A DNA stretch of 64,000 nucleotides from Flavobacterium caseinilyticum (GTDB lineage: Bacteria; Bacteroidota; Bacteroidia; Flavobacteriales; Flavobacteriaceae). The translations under genes and the position numbers were made by a program. This document shows, piece by piece, positions 53,316-62,625 of the stretch. Position 1 is the stretch's first letter. Every line of letters begins with the position of its first letter. Location: assembly GCF_004349085.1 (NCBI RefSeq), contig NZ_SMFM01000007.1, positions 62,001 to 126,000 on the forward strand, in the 5' to 3' direction. The notes beneath the pieces are model-generated. The model was not told the origin of the DNA. It saw only the letters and a list, made by a program, of their open reading frames with translations, and made no database searches.

Positions 53316-53423
53316 CCCATTAGAAACCAGTCGTTTATGTTTGTTCTTATTATAATTGAATCTGCAAAAACAGAAGATTTAATAAAGTGCAAAGATATTT
53401 CTTTAATTCAATTAATAATAAAA

Positions 53424-53446
53424 AAGCCCCACAAATTGTGAGGCTT
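53424..53446 (-). terminator. Intrinsic terminator of sucD
   Basis: An 11-bp stem with one mismatch (AAGCCCCACAA with TTGTGAGGCTT) is followed on the - strand by six T residues. It begins 26 bp after the sucD stop. Confidence 0.87.
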
Positions 53447-53472
53447 CCAGAAATATTTAATAAGAGTTTAGA

Positions 53473-54345
53473 TTAACCTAAAACTTCTTTTACTTTTTTA
53501 CCAATTTCAGCTGGAGAATCTACTACGTGTATTCCACATTCTCTCATGATTTGTTTTTTAGCTTCAGCAGTATCGTCAGATCCACCAACGATTGCACCTG
53601 CATGTCCCATTGTACGTCCTGGAGGAGCAGTAACTCCTGCGATGAAACCTACAACCGGTTTACGGTTACCATCAGCTTTAATCCAATGAGCAGCATCAGC
53701 TTCTAATTGTCCACCAATTTCACCTATCATTACGATACATTCTGTTTCTGGGTCATTCATCAGTAATTCAACCGCTTCTTTAGTAGTAGTTCCAATGATT
53801 GGGTCTCCACCAATACCAATTGCAGTAGTGATTCCTAATCCTTGTTTTACAACTTGATCAGCAGCTTCGTATGTTAATGTTCCAGATTTAGAAACAATAC
53901 CAACAGTTCCTTTTTTGAAAACAAAGCCTGGCATAATACCAACTTTAGCTTCACCCGGAGTAATAATTCCAGGACAGTTTGGACCGATTAAACGTGCGTT
54001 TCTCTCTTTAACATAACTATTTGCTTTTATCATGTCAGCAACAGGAATTCCTTCAGTAATTGCAATAATTACTTTTATTCCGGCATCTGCAGCTTCCATA
54101 ATTGCATCTGCAGCAAAAGCCGGCGGTACAAAAATGATAGTTGTATCAGCACCTGCTTGTTCTACAGCATCTTTTACAGTATTGAAAACTGGTCTGTCTA
54201 AGTGAGTTGTCCCACCTTTTCCAGGAGTTACACCACCAACAACGTTAGTACCGTACTCAATCATTTGAGAAGCATGGAAAGTTCCTTCGCTTCCTGTAAA
54301 ACCTTGAACAATTATTTTGGAATCTTTATTAACTAAAACACTCAT
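53473..54345 (-). CDS. sucD: SucD: succinyl-CoA ligase (ADP-forming), alpha subunit
   Basis: This 290-residue protein has the CoA-binding N-terminal domain with [14 protein letters not shown] and NPG-like [10 protein letters not shown], and the ligase domain with [12 protein letters not shown] and the active-site His in GHAGAIVGG near 248, which is phosphorylated during catalysis. It makes succinate and ATP in the citric acid cycle. The beta subunit sucC is not in this window, which is common in Bacteroidota, where the two genes are often apart. A terminator follows. Confidence 0.95.
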   Translation of the reverse strand: MSVLVNKDSKIIVQGFTGSEGTFHASQMIEYGTNVVGGVTPGKGGTTHLDRPVFNTVKDAVEQAGADTTIIFVPPAFAADAIMEAADAGIKVIIAITEGIPVADMIKANSYVKERNARLIGPNCPGIITPGEAKVGIMPGFVFKKGTVGIVSKSGTLTYEAADQVVKQGLGITTAIGIGGDPIIGTTTKEAVELLMNDPETECIVMIGEIGGQLEADAAHWIKADGNRKPVVGFIAGVTAPPGRTMGHAGAIVGGSDDTAEAKKQIMRECGIHVVDSPAEIGKKVKEVLG

Positions 54346-54439
54346 GATATATTTTTTATGTAGTTTTTAAAATCGTTATGCAAAAGTATAAAATACTAAT
54401 CAGTAATCCGTATTCAGCATTCAGTTTTTTGACACTAAA

Positions 54440-54802
54440 TTAGGATAATTGGCTCATTTGATAGCCTCGAAATAATTTATTGTCTTTTATTTCCCAAATA
54501 ACTAAAAAATGCGCCAATAACATTTCTTCTCTGGGATTCTCGATCGTTTTCACAAAATGAGAATAACGAACAGAAATTAAATTATTTTCAGCAACAATAT
54601 GGCTAATTCTTACTTTAGATCGCACATAAGCCGTGCTCAATTCGTTGGATAAATTTATCAGGGAATCATAATTGAGCTGTAAAAGTCCTTTACTGCTGTT
54701 CCATTCAACAATTATTTCAGGATGTAAAAAATCCTTCATAACTTCACTATCAAGTAAAGCATCTGATTTATAAAATTTCTGAACGATTTCTTTAGCAGAC
54801 AT
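54440..54802 (-). CDS. NTF2-like (SnoaL-type) small protein
   Basis: This 120-residue protein has the cone-shaped NTF2-like pattern, with AKEIVQKFYKSDALLDSEVMKDFLHPEIIVEW at the start and YSHFVKTIENPREEMLLAHFLVIWEIKDNKL near the end. NTF2-like folds include steroid isomerases, ketosteroid hydratases and binding domains, so no reaction can be assigned. It begins 1 bp after the lpxD-like paralogue stops, so it is probably the last gene of the lpx/efp transcription unit. Confidence 0.8.
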   Translation of the reverse strand: MSAKEIVQKFYKSDALLDSEVMKDFLHPEIIVEWNSSKGLLQLNYDSLINLSNELSTAYVRSKVRISHIVAENNLISVRYSHFVKTIENPREEMLLAHFLVIWEIKDNKLFRGYQMSQLS

Positions 54803-54803
54803 A

Positions 54804-55733
54804 TTATTTTAATTTAGTAAGGATTTCTGGAATCTTCTTGATATTAGCCAGTTGCTTCAATTTTTCTCTTGATTCTTCTACGGGAGTACCAAAATACGAT
54901 TTTCCTCCTTCAACTGATTTTGTAACTCCGGTTTGACCAAGTATAACTGCCTTTGCTCCTATTGTTATCCCGCTGGTAGTTCCTACTTGTCCCCAAATAG
55001 TAACTTCGTCTTCAATGATTACACAACCCGCAATTCCGGTTTGTGAAGCTATCAAACATTTTTTTCCAATAACAGTGTCATGACCAACATGTACTTGATT
55101 GTCTATTTTTGTGCCTTCTCCTATAATGGTGTCACCGGAAACTCCTTTGTCAATAGTACAAAGAGCTCCTATGCCAACATTATTTTTGATGACCACTCTA
55201 CCACCAGAAAGTAATTGATCGTATCCTTCAGGTCGTTTCTTATAATAAAATGCATCTGCACCCAGAATAGTTCCTGCATGAATGATTACATTATCTCCAA
55301 TCACGGTATAATCATAAATCGAAACATTTGAATGAATCAAACAATTCTTTCCAATAACAACATGATTCCCGATAAATGCATTTGGCTGTATTACAGTTCC
55401 TTCACCTATCAATGCTGAAGTAGCTATTGATACATTCGAAAATTGAAAGGGCTTGAAATAGTTTGTCAATTTATTGAAATCTCTAAATGGATCTTCAGAA
55501 ATTAACAATGCTTTTCCATCTGGACAAGCTACGTTTTTATTGATTAAAATAATAGTTGCTGCGGAATTTAATGCCTTGTCATAATATTTAGGATGATCCA
55601 CAAAAACAATATCTCCAGTTTCAACAACGTGAATTTCATTCATTCCTGAAACAGGGAAATTAGCATCACCAACATATTCACAGTCGATGATACTTGCAAT
55701 TTCTTCTAAAGTGTAAACTTTTTGGAATTTCAT
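54804..55733 (-). CDS. LpxD-family N-acyltransferase, paralogue 2
   Basis: This 309-residue protein has the LpxD plan: an N-terminal uridine-binding-like domain ([16 protein letters not shown]) and a left-handed beta-helix of hexapeptide repeats (about 95-285), with the catalytic His candidate in [11 protein letters not shown] and a closing helix. It differs clearly from the LpxD at 58664 and is shorter by 38 residues. Both are in one locus with lpxC and lpxA. It might acylate a different sugar or use a different chain. It is preceded by efp with a 69-bp spacer containing an inverted repeat. Confidence 0.8.
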   Translation of the reverse strand: MKFQKVYTLEEIASIIDCEYVGDANFPVSGMNEIHVVETGDIVFVDHPKYYDKALNSAATIILINKNVACPDGKALLISEDPFRDFNKLTNYFKPFQFSNVSIATSALIGEGTVIQPNAFIGNHVVIGKNCLIHSNVSIYDYTVIGDNVIIHAGTILGADAFYYKKRPEGYDQLLSGGRVVIKNNVGIGALCTIDKGVSGDTIIGEGTKIDNQVHVGHDTVIGKKCLIASQTGIAGCVIIEDEVTIWGQVGTTSGITIGAKAVILGQTGVTKSVEGGKSYFGTPVEESREKLKQLANIKKIPEILTKLK

Positions 55734-55752
55734 TTATTTAGTATTCAGTATT

Positions 55753-55798
55753 CAGTAATCAGTGTCCAGTATATTTGAATGCTAAACACTGATTACTG
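55753..55798. repeat. CAGTAATCAGTGT inverted repeat between efp and the lpxD paralogue
   Basis: A perfect 13-bp inverted repeat (55753-55765 with 55786-55798) sits in a stretch of AGTATTC/AGTAATC heptamers. Related heptamers occur at 18753-18775 and 54397-54425. No coding content. Confidence 0.7.
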
Positions 55799-55802
55799 CA
55801 AA

Positions 55803-56369
55803 CTATTCCTTAACTCTTTCCATGTAATTACCGGAAGTCGTATCTATTTTTATTTTGTCCCCTTCATTGATAAACAAAGGAACATTTACAGTTGCACCCG
55901 TTTCAACAGTTGCTGATTTTGTTGCATTTGTAGCAGTATTTCCTTTAATTCCTGGTTCAGCGTATGTAACTTCAAGAATTACAGATGCCGGCATATCTAC
56001 TGATAGCGGTAAATCAGTTTCAGTGTTGATACTTACCATTACATTTTCTCCTTCTTTCAATAAATCCGGGGAATCAAGAATGTTTTTGTTTAAAGTAATT
56101 TGTTCGAAAGTTTCTGTATTCATGAAATGAAAATCATCGCCTTCAGGGTATAAAAACTGAAATTTATGATTTTCAACTCGAACTTCTTCGATTTTATGAC
56201 CAGCTGAAAACGTATTGTCTAGGACTTTTCCGTTTGTCAAACTTCTTAATTTAGTTCTAACGAAAGCTGGACCTTTTCCTGGTTTTACGTGAAGAAATTC
56301 AATGATTTTGTAAATATCGTTGTTGTATTTGATACACAATCCGTTTTTAATATCTGATGTTGATGCCAT
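55803..56369 (-). CDS. efp: Elongation factor P
   Basis: This 188-residue protein is a three-domain EF-P: KOW-like domain I with the tip loop HVKPGKGPAF, in which Lys32 is the position that is modified in other bacteria, then two OB domains ending GDKIKIDTTSGNYMERVKE. It helps ribosomes through polyproline. Its neighbours are lpxA and an lpxD paralogue; this lpx-efp order is frequent in Bacteroidota. Which enzyme modifies Lys32 cannot be told from the window. Confidence 0.95.
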   Translation of the reverse strand: MASTSDIKNGLCIKYNNDIYKIIEFLHVKPGKGPAFVRTKLRSLTNGKVLDNTFSAGHKIEEVRVENHKFQFLYPEGDDFHFMNTETFEQITLNKNILDSPDLLKEGENVMVSINTETDLPLSVDMPASVILEVTYAEPGIKGNTATNATKSATVETGATVNVPLFINEGDKIKIDTTSGNYMERVKE

Positions 56370-56426
56370 TATATTTTTTATTTTTTTATTACTATTTTTA
56401 TTATCTGCTAACTGAAATCACTTTAT

Positions 56427-57212
56427 TCAGTAATTCCCAGAATATCCTTTCATTACTCCTCTTGATGAATTTCGAATAAAATCAATGATTTCATCTCTTT
56501 CCGGTGTCGCTTCCATTTCAGCTTCAATTATACCCAAGGCTTGCGTTGTATTGTAATTTTTTTGATACAAAATTCTATAAATATCTTGGATTTCTCTGAT
56601 TTTATCAGTTGTAAACCCACGTCTTCTTAATCCAACAGAATTAATCCCAACATATGATAAAGGCTCTTTTGCTGCTTTTGTGTAAGGAGGGACATCTTTT
56701 CTGACTAATGAACCGCCAGATATCATCGCATGATCTCCAATTTGAATAAACTGATGTACTGCTGCCAACCCACCAATTACTGCAAATTTACCGACAGTAA
56801 CATGTCCTGCAAGCGCAACTCCGTTAACAATAATCGCATTGTCACCGATGTGACAATCGTGTGCAATATGTGCCGTTGCCATTACCAGACAATTGTTGCC
56901 TAAAGTTGTTTGCCCGGATGCAATGGTACCTCTGTTTATGGTTACGCATTCTCTAATGGTACAATTGTCACCAATTATTGCCAAAGAATCTTCTCCTCCA
57001 AATTTCAAATCCTGAGGAACTGCCGATATTACTGCGCCAGGGAATATATTACAATTTTTTCCAATTCTCGCACCCTCCATTATCGTAACATTCGAACCAA
57101 TCCAAGTTCCATCTTCAATAATTACATTATTGTGAATGGTTGTAAATGGCTCGATGACAACATTTTTGGCTATTTTGGCGCCTGGATGAACATAGGCTAG
57201 TGGTTGATTCAT
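56427..57212 (-). CDS. lpxA: LpxA: UDP-GlcNAc 3-O-acyltransferase
   Basis: This 261-residue trimeric left-handed beta-helix enzyme starts lipid A synthesis by moving a 3-hydroxyacyl chain from ACP to UDP-GlcNAc. It has the hexapeptide repeats from residue 7, the catalytic His in MATAHIAHDCHIGDN near 118, ALAGHVTVG and the FIQIGDHAMISGGSLVRKDVPPY segment. A helical C-terminus ends the protein. It lies between lpxC-fabZ (70-bp gap) and efp (57-bp gap). Confidence 0.95.
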   Translation of the reverse strand: MNQPLAYVHPGAKIAKNVVIEPFTTIHNNVIIEDGTWIGSNVTIMEGARIGKNCNIFPGAVISAVPQDLKFGGEDSLAIIGDNCTIRECVTINRGTIASGQTTLGNNCLVMATAHIAHDCHIGDNAIIVNGVALAGHVTVGKFAVIGGLAAVHQFIQIGDHAMISGGSLVRKDVPPYTKAAKEPLSYVGINSVGLRRRGFTTDKIREIQDIYRILYQKNYNTTQALGIIEAEMEATPERDEIIDFIRNSSRGVMKGYSGNY

Positions 57213-57282
57213 ATTCGTATTTTAATCGTTTAAATGTTTATTCGATTAACCGAACAATCGGTTAATCAGATCAACAAAAAAA

Positions 57283-58680
57283 TTACTGTTTTTTTGCAAT
57301 TTGCGCCATTAATTCCGCTTCAGCAACGAGTTTTCCATTTGCGTAAGCATTTGCTTGCATGTGGCAAATTCCTCTTCTGATAGGCGTTATTAAATCACAT
57401 TTAAAAATTAAAGTATCTCCTGGCAACACTTTATGTTTGAATTTGACATTATCAATTTTCATAAAATAAGTCAAATAATTTTCAGGATCCGGAACAGTAC
57501 TCAATACCAAGATTCCTCCCGTTTGAGCCATCGCTTCCACAATTAATACACCTGGCATCACTGGAGCTTCGGGAAAATGACCTACGAAGAAATTTTCATT
57601 CATCGTAACATTTTTCATTCCCACAACATGGGTTTCAGACATTTCAATAATTCTGTCAATCAATAAAAACGGTGGTCTGTGAGGAAGAACTGCCATGATT
57701 TTATGAATATCCATCAAAGGCTCTTGGTTCAAATCATAAACAGGGACGTAATTTCTTTGTTCTATTTTTATGATTTTCGCCATTTTTTTGGCAAACTGAG
57801 TATTCACGAAATGTCCCGGTTTATTGGCAATTACTTTTCCTTGAATTCTTGTGCCAATTAAAGCTAAATCACCCACCACATCAAGCAGTTTGTGTCTTGC
57901 CGCTTCATTTGGATAATGCAACGTAAGGTTGTCTAAAATTCCATTAGGTTTAACCGTAATTTCATCTTTTCCAAAAGCAATTTTTAAATGCTCCATCGTA
58001 GAAGCTGAAATTTCTTTATCTACATAAACAATAGCATTGTTCAAATCGCCTCCTTTTATCAATCCATTTTCTAAAAGAGATTCCAATTCGTGTAAAAAGC
58101 TAAAGGTTCTGGACTCTGATATTTCAGTTTTGAAATCAGCAATACTTTTCATATTTGCATTCTGAGTTCCTAAAATTTTAGTACCAAAATCAACCATAGC
58201 AGTTACACAGTAATGATCACTTGGCATCACTAAAATTTCACTTCCGGATGCTTCATCGGTAAAAGAAATAACTTCTTTAACCACATAAACGTTCCTTTTC
58301 GCATTTTGCTCTTCGAATCCAGCGTTTTCAAGCGCTTGAACAAAATATTTAGAAGAACCATCCATAATAGGAAGCTCTGAAGCATTTAGTTCAATTATTA
58401 CATTATCTAAATCACAACCAGTCAGCGCAGCCAAAACATGCTCCGGAGTTTGAATTTTAACACCAAGCTTTTCTAAATTGGTTCCTCTCTGCGTATTTAC
58501 TACATAATTGGCATCTGCTTCAATAATAGGTTGTCCTTCCAGATCGACTCGAACAAAAGTAAAACCGTTATTCACTGGAGCAGGTTTAAAAGTCATTTTT
58601 ACCTCTTTACCGGTGTGTAGTCCAACTCCAGTTAGCGAGATTTCTGTTTTTATAGTCTTCTGTTTAACCATTGTATCCAT
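57283..58680 (-). CDS. lpxC/fabZ: LpxC-FabZ fusion: UDP-3-O-acyl-GlcNAc deacetylase / 3-hydroxyacyl-ACP dehydratase
   Basis: This is a 465-residue bifunctional protein typical of Bacteroidota. The LpxC part (1-310) has zinc ligands in TPEHVLAAL and [10 protein letters not shown]. The FabZ part (about 325-465) has [13 protein letters not shown], the catalytic His in [14 protein letters not shown] and Glu in LIVEAMAQ. It joins the committed step of lipid A with the dehydratase that competes for 3-hydroxyacyl-ACP. Its first 17 bases overlap lpxD. Starts at 58680 or, three codons later, 58671 are possible. Confidence 0.95.
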   Translation of the reverse strand: MDTMVKQKTIKTEISLTGVGLHTGKEVKMTFKPAPVNNGFTFVRVDLEGQPIIEADANYVVNTQRGTNLEKLGVKIQTPEHVLAALTGCDLDNVIIELNASELPIMDGSSKYFVQALENAGFEEQNAKRNVYVVKEVISFTDEASGSEILVMPSDHYCVTAMVDFGTKILGTQNANMKSIADFKTEISESRTFSFLHELESLLENGLIKGGDLNNAIVYVDKEISASTMEHLKIAFGKDEITVKPNGILDNLTLHYPNEAARHKLLDVVGDLALIGTRIQGKVIANKPGHFVNTQFAKKMAKIIKIEQRNYVPVYDLNQEPLMDIHKIMAVLPHRPPFLLIDRIIEMSETHVVGMKNVTMNENFFVGHFPEAPVMPGVLIVEAMAQTGGILVLSTVPDPENYLTYFMKIDNVKFKHKVLPGDTLIFKCDLITPIRRGICHMQANAYANGKLVAEAELMAQIAKKQ

Positions 58681-59707
58681 TTTTTTGGTTTAGTATTTGT
58701 TTTTTTAATTCTTCTATTTCTGCAACAATTTTAGGCAAGTTCTTAAAATGAACATACGATTTACTAAAATCATTGTATCCAAATGTAGGGCTTCCTTGTA
58801 AGATTTCATCATCCTTTATATTTCTGCCTACACCAGATTGCGCCTGAATTCTAACATTATTTCCAATGGTTAAATGTCCCGAAATTCCAACTTGGCCGCC
58901 AATCATTCCGTTTTGTCCAATTTTAGTCGAACCAGCAACTCCCGTTTGTGCAGCGATTACGGTATTTTCCCCTATTTCAACATTATGGGCAATCTGAATT
59001 TGATTGTCCAGCTTTACTCCTTTTCTGATGATGGTAGAACCCATCGTAGCCCTGTCAATTGTGGTACAAGAACCTATATCTACATTATCTTCGATAATTA
59101 CATTTCCTATTTGTGGAATCTTGGTATACGTTCCGTCTGGATTTGGTGCAAAACCAAAACCATCAGCGCCGATAATAGCTCCAGAATGTATTGTACAATT
59201 ATTCCCAATTTCCGTCTCTGAATAGATTTTTGCGCCAGCGAATAATATCACATTATCCCCAATAATCACATTGTCGCCAACGAAACAATTGGGATATATC
59301 TTTACATTTTCGCCCAGAACTACATTCTGTCCTACATAACTAAAGCTACCAAGGTATAAATTATCTCCGTATTTTACGCTTTGTGAAAGAAAAGAAGGCT
59401 GTTCGATGCCACTTTTATTCAACTTCACCTGATTGTAAAACTCTAATAATTTAGAAAATGCGGCATACGCATCCTTTACTTTTATTAATGTTGTAGTCAG
59501 TGGTGATTCTGGCTCAAAAGTTTCATTAACAATTGTTACAGAAGCTTTTGTCGAATATATAAAATTAAGATATTTAGGATTTGATAAAAAAGTAAGTGAA
59601 CCCTCAGCACCTTCCTCGATTTTTGACAATCTAAAAACTTCAGCCATGGGATTCCCGACAACTTCTCCTTCTAAAATCCCTGCTATTTGTTCTGCTGTAA
59701 ATTTCAT
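58664..59707 (-). CDS. lpxD: LpxD: UDP-3-O-acylglucosamine N-acyltransferase
   Basis: This 347-residue enzyme has the N-terminal domain with [18 protein letters not shown] and a left-handed beta-helix (about 105-315), with the catalytic His in [25 protein letters not shown] and [18 protein letters not shown]-terminal helical extension ends with [13 protein letters not shown]. It adds the second acyl chain to UDP-3-O-acyl-GlcN. It leads the lpxD-lpxC/fabZ-lpxA-efp-lpxD2 block and overlaps lpxC by 17 bases. A TATTTTTG box at 59804-59811 may be its promoter. Confidence 0.95.
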   Translation of the reverse strand: MKFTAEQIAGILEGEVVGNPMAEVFRLSKIEEGAEGSLTFLSNPKYLNFIYSTKASVTIVNETFEPESPLTTTLIKVKDAYAAFSKLLEFYNQVKLNKSGIEQPSFLSQSVKYGDNLYLGSFSYVGQNVVLGENVKIYPNCFVGDNVIIGDNVILFAGAKIYSETEIGNNCTIHSGAIIGADGFGFAPNPDGTYTKIPQIGNVIIEDNVDIGSCTTIDRATMGSTIIRKGVKLDNQIQIAHNVEIGENTVIAAQTGVAGSTKIGQNGMIGGQVGISGHLTIGNNVRIQAQSGVGRNIKDDEILQGSPTFGYNDFSKSYVHFKNLPKIVAEIEELKKQILNQKNGYNG

Positions 59708-59838
59708 CTTATCGGATTGTATTTTTAAAAGGTATAAGATGGAACTTGTTGTGTAAAGTTCTCTTTAAATTAAAAAAAAAGGGGTTGGCTCGTTTCATTG
59801 CGACAAAAATATAAAAAAATAGATTTTAAATGGTATTT

Positions 59839-61068
59839 TTATAACAGTTGTTTTGGGAAACAAATGTAATATTTGGTCACCAATTTAGATAATGATTTTA
59901 AATTAAGCTGATCCGAAGATTCAACTACGTCCTCAATCGTACCGTCTTTTTTCAAAATATGTATAGGTTCCGCTTCTTTACTGTATGCCTGATTTTTGAT
60001 TTTGCCTTTAAAAATAAAATAATTTGTATCCGCTACCGAAATGTTGTTTTCCAATGAAAAGCGTTCTTTCAAGGGTTGTAATTCCTCAAATAACACCTTT
60101 TCACTGGTCAGTTTTATTTTTAATAAATCACGATTTACAATCATTTTACTTAAAGAAGATAAAATAAAATCATCCTGTTTTTGCCATGCTTTCAAAGCTC
60201 CGATAATATCAAAATCATCTAACTGACCAAATAAATCCAAGGTTTGAGCATCAAAACTAGCTAATGTTATTTTGTTTTGCATAAAAAACAAAAGCGGTTT
60301 ACTGCAAGGTAAATCTATCCCTTTCAGCGTTAACTCTTTCGCGCGTTTTAAGATTTTCATCAAAATCAATTCCGCCACTAAACTCGTTTTGTGCAAATAA
60401 ACCTGCCAGTACATCAATCGACGAGACATCAAAAATTTCTCTACTGAATAAATCCCTTTTTCTTCAATGACCAGAGAATCATCAACCACATTCATCATTT
60501 GAATCAGTCGCTCTGAATTGACATTCCCCTCAGCAACGCCCGAGTAAAAACTGTCTCTTTTCAAGTAATCCATCCGATCCATATCCAATTGACTGGAAAT
60601 CAGTTGCAACATAAATTTCCTGTGGTATTCTCCCTTAAAAATTTGAATTGCGAGATTCAACTGACCGTTGAACTCCACATTGAGTTGGTTCATAAATAAT
60701 AACGAAATTTCTTCATGATGGACATCCTCCACAATGCTTTTTTCCATAGCATGCGAAAAAGGCCCATGACCAATATCATGCAGTAAAATAGCAATATATA
60801 GCGCATTTTCCTCCTCTGGTGAAATTAGAACACCTTTGAATCTCAAAACATCAACTGCTTCCTGCATCAAATGCATGCAGCCTAAAGCGTGATGAAATCT
60901 GGTGTGATTCGCGCCCGGATATACTAAATAGGACAGACCCATTTGTGAAATTCGGCGCAAACGTTGAAAATAAGGATGCTGGACTAAATCGTAGATTAAG
61001 GCATTTGGAATCGTAATAAACCCATAAATGGGATCATTGAATATTTTTAGCTTATTGATTTGACTCAC
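59839..61068 (-). CDS. HD-domain phosphohydrolase (SAMHD1/dGTPase-like)
   Basis: This 409-residue protein has an HD metal site: His in FHHALGCMHLM near 58, HD in LLHDIGHGPFSHAME near 96, and an Asp in QLDMDRMDYLKRDSFYSG near 160. N-terminal NDPIYGFITIPN and FQRLRRISQMGLSYLVYPGANHTRFHH are typical of the SAMHD1-like HD family, whose members hydrolyse dNTPs or nucleotide phosphates. It is the gene upstream of lpxD on the same strand, with a 131-bp spacer. The substrate is not proven. Confidence 0.85.
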   Translation of the reverse strand: MSQINKLKIFNDPIYGFITIPNALIYDLVQHPYFQRLRRISQMGLSYLVYPGANHTRFHHALGCMHLMQEAVDVLRFKGVLISPEEENALYIAILLHDIGHGPFSHAMEKSIVEDVHHEEISLLFMNQLNVEFNGQLNLAIQIFKGEYHRKFMLQLISSQLDMDRMDYLKRDSFYSGVAEGNVNSERLIQMMNVVDDSLVIEEKGIYSVEKFLMSRRLMYWQVYLHKTSLVAELILMKILKRAKELTLKGIDLPCSKPLLFFMQNKITLASFDAQTLDLFGQLDDFDIIGALKAWQKQDDFILSSLSKMIVNRDLLKIKLTSEKVLFEELQPLKERFSLENNISVADTNYFIFKGKIKNQAYSKEAEPIHILKKDGTIEDVVESSDQLNLKSLSKLVTKYYICFPKQLL

Positions 61069-61175
61069 TTTAACATTATTTTTTGGACAACAAATATATG
61101 GAAATTAGAGTTTATAATTACCGCCGATGGTATAGCACATATTGCTAAAAATAAAATGTATAGTTCAATGAATTT

Positions 61176-61460
61176 TTATTTTTTGTTTTTAATGATTTTA
61201 TCGTTTTCAAAAGTCTCTTGATATTCCACTTCGTCGTTTTTATTATACCTGATAAATGACCCGTTTTTGGTGCTGTTTTTGAAATTTCCGATTTGCCAAA
61301 GTTGCCCGGTTTCCCGATAAAAGATCCACTCGCCCTCCATCAAGCCATTGATAAAAGTGCCTTTTGCTTTCACTTTTCCGTTTTTGAAAAAGTAAGTCAA
61401 TTGCTCTCCAATTAATTCATGGGCGATTTGGCCGTTTGCGTAGTGTTTTTTGTCTAACAT
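61176..61460 (-). CDS. MORN-repeat (YwqK-like) small protein
   Basis: This 94-residue protein is made of MORN-like repeats with the pattern YANGQIAHELIGEQLTYFFKNGKVKAKGTFINGLMEGEW and YRETGQLWQIGNFKNSTKNGSFIRY. Such repeats form a beta hairpin surface. Automated labels often call these antitoxins (YwqK), but no toxin gene is beside it. No signal peptide is seen. It is single and follows a 107-bp spacer after the HD gene's start. The role is unknown. Confidence 0.7.
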   Translation of the reverse strand: MLDKKHYANGQIAHELIGEQLTYFFKNGKVKAKGTFINGLMEGEWIFYRETGQLWQIGNFKNSTKNGSFIRYNKNDEVEYQETFENDKIIKNKK

Positions 61461-61766
61461 TTGAATTAAGTTTTTAATTTGACAGTTGTTCCAAATTTAA
61501 TTATACAAATCCTAAAGATTTATTTTACGCAGCGAAACTTATAAAATAAATACCAGATTTCACCCCAAACCTATATTTTATGCTCATTTATAATATTCTA
61601 CTATTGTTTACAGGTATGAGTTATAAGCTGGAACCAGCGGGACCAATAATCTTTTGAAATTAATTAAATTCAATACGGACAGTTCTTGCTAATGAACGGA
61701 ATTGGGCTTGAAATCGGACTGATCAAACGTTGTTTTAGTATTTAATAAAAATCAGTATAAAAAAAA
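61461..61766. other. Poorly coding 306-bp gap
   Basis: No supported gene, tRNA or repeat is present between the MORN-repeat gene and the lipoprotein gene's terminator. A short + strand segment near 61615-61730 could encode GMSYKLEPAGPI and, in another frame, GQFLLMNGIGLEIGLIK, with stops and a frame change between. It may be the rest of a decayed gene. I do not recognise the source. Confidence 0.4.
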
Positions 61767-61792
61767 CTGTTCGAAATTTACTTTTCGGACAG
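61767..61792 (-). terminator. Intrinsic terminator of the small lipoprotein gene
   Basis: A 10-bp stem with one mismatch (CTGTTCGAAA with TTTCGGACAG) has a 6-nt loop and is followed on the - strand by eight T residues. It begins 38 bp after the stop codon. Confidence 0.82.
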
Positions 61793-61830
61793 CCATTTTT
61801 CATGCAAAAATTTATAAAGAATTAAATACA

Positions 61831-62232
61831 TTATGGCATTGAGATTAAAATTGTATTTGATTTCCGTTGATTGTAATTTCCAGATGTAATATCAATTTTG
61901 ATGTTTGTTTTATCTTCGTACACTTTTTCAATATTTATATTGATTAAATCCTCCAATAACTGTAATTTACAAATTGGAAGTTCTCCAAATTCGCACTTTG
62001 ATATATACATATTATTTGAAACTTCACCTGATTCTTTATTTTTCGCACTTCCTGCTAGGTTCTTAATAATAACTATTTTGACGATATTATCAGTTAACGT
62101 GTATGTTTTGAAAGCGGTTATATTTCCAATTAAATTATTTATTTCAAAATTGTTTACTCTTTTTGCTTCAAATTTTTGAGATGTACAACTTAAAGTTGCC
62201 ATAATAAATAATACTAAAATTAGTTTTTTCAT
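61831..62232 (-). CDS. Small hypothetical lipoprotein
   Basis: This 133-residue protein has a lipoprotein signal, MKKLILVLFIMATLSCTSQ, with Cys16 as the lipid site. The remainder is hydrophilic with a beta-like pattern (YTLTDNIVKIVIIKN, INIEKVYEDKTNIKIDITSG) and three further Cys/Met-rich spots near 85-95. I chose the ATG at 62232 because it starts the signal sequence; an in-frame start at 62280 would put 16 unlikely residues before it. I recognise no domain. It is a single gene with its own terminator. Confidence 0.65.
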   Translation of the reverse strand: MKKLILVLFIMATLSCTSQKFEAKRVNNFEINNLIGNITAFKTYTLTDNIVKIVIIKNLAGSAKNKESGEVSNNMYISKCEFGELPICKLQLLEDLININIEKVYEDKTNIKIDITSGNYNQRKSNTILISMP

Positions 62233-62280
62233 GACTATTTTTTTGTGACTAATAAATTTGGAAAAATAAAAGAATACCAA

Positions 62281-62625
62281 ATATATAATAAATTCATTAC
62301 AAATAGTAGAATCCGATTAAGTTATCAGACAACTTTTCATCTCAAACTAAGTTATAAACCCTAATTATTCTCGTAACTGCGTGAGGGATAGAAGCGGCAT
62401 CCCGCGCTTTTTAGCGTGGATACAGCGTAAAGCCCGACCCGGACGGAGTTTACGGAGGATGGGTCACACCCAAAAACAAAACTAAACCAAAACTAAGACG
62501 GATTTCAGTTTTATAAAATGTAGCGCAAATGTGTAAAAATTATCATAATATTAGCAGCTAACCGTTATAAAAAGGAGTAAATTGGCAGTTGATTTAGTAC
62601 TTTTGAATACTAGTTTATACAACCT
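62281..62625. other. Non-coding gap upstream of porX
   Basis: This 345-bp stretch has no supported gene. It contains a GC-rich repeat-like element at 62378-62470. It ends with a -7-like TACTTTTG box (62598-62605) before the porX ATG. The region between 62471 and 62597 is AT-rich without other visible structure. Confidence 0.55.
62378..62470. repeat. GC-rich dispersed repeat-like element (type D)
   Basis: This element has GAAGCGGCATCCC, which is close to the core of copies A-C, then a GCGCT/AGCGT hairpin (62404-62417) and a different right side rich in GACCCGGACGG. It is GC-rich in an AT-rich spacer. It probably belongs to a second family of flavobacterial intergenic repeats. Confidence 0.6.

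Noticed and set aside
61176-61460. MORN-repeat protein as the antitoxin of a toxin-antitoxin pair
   Set aside because: No toxin-sized gene adjoins it; the label comes from automated annotation of YwqK-like proteins.
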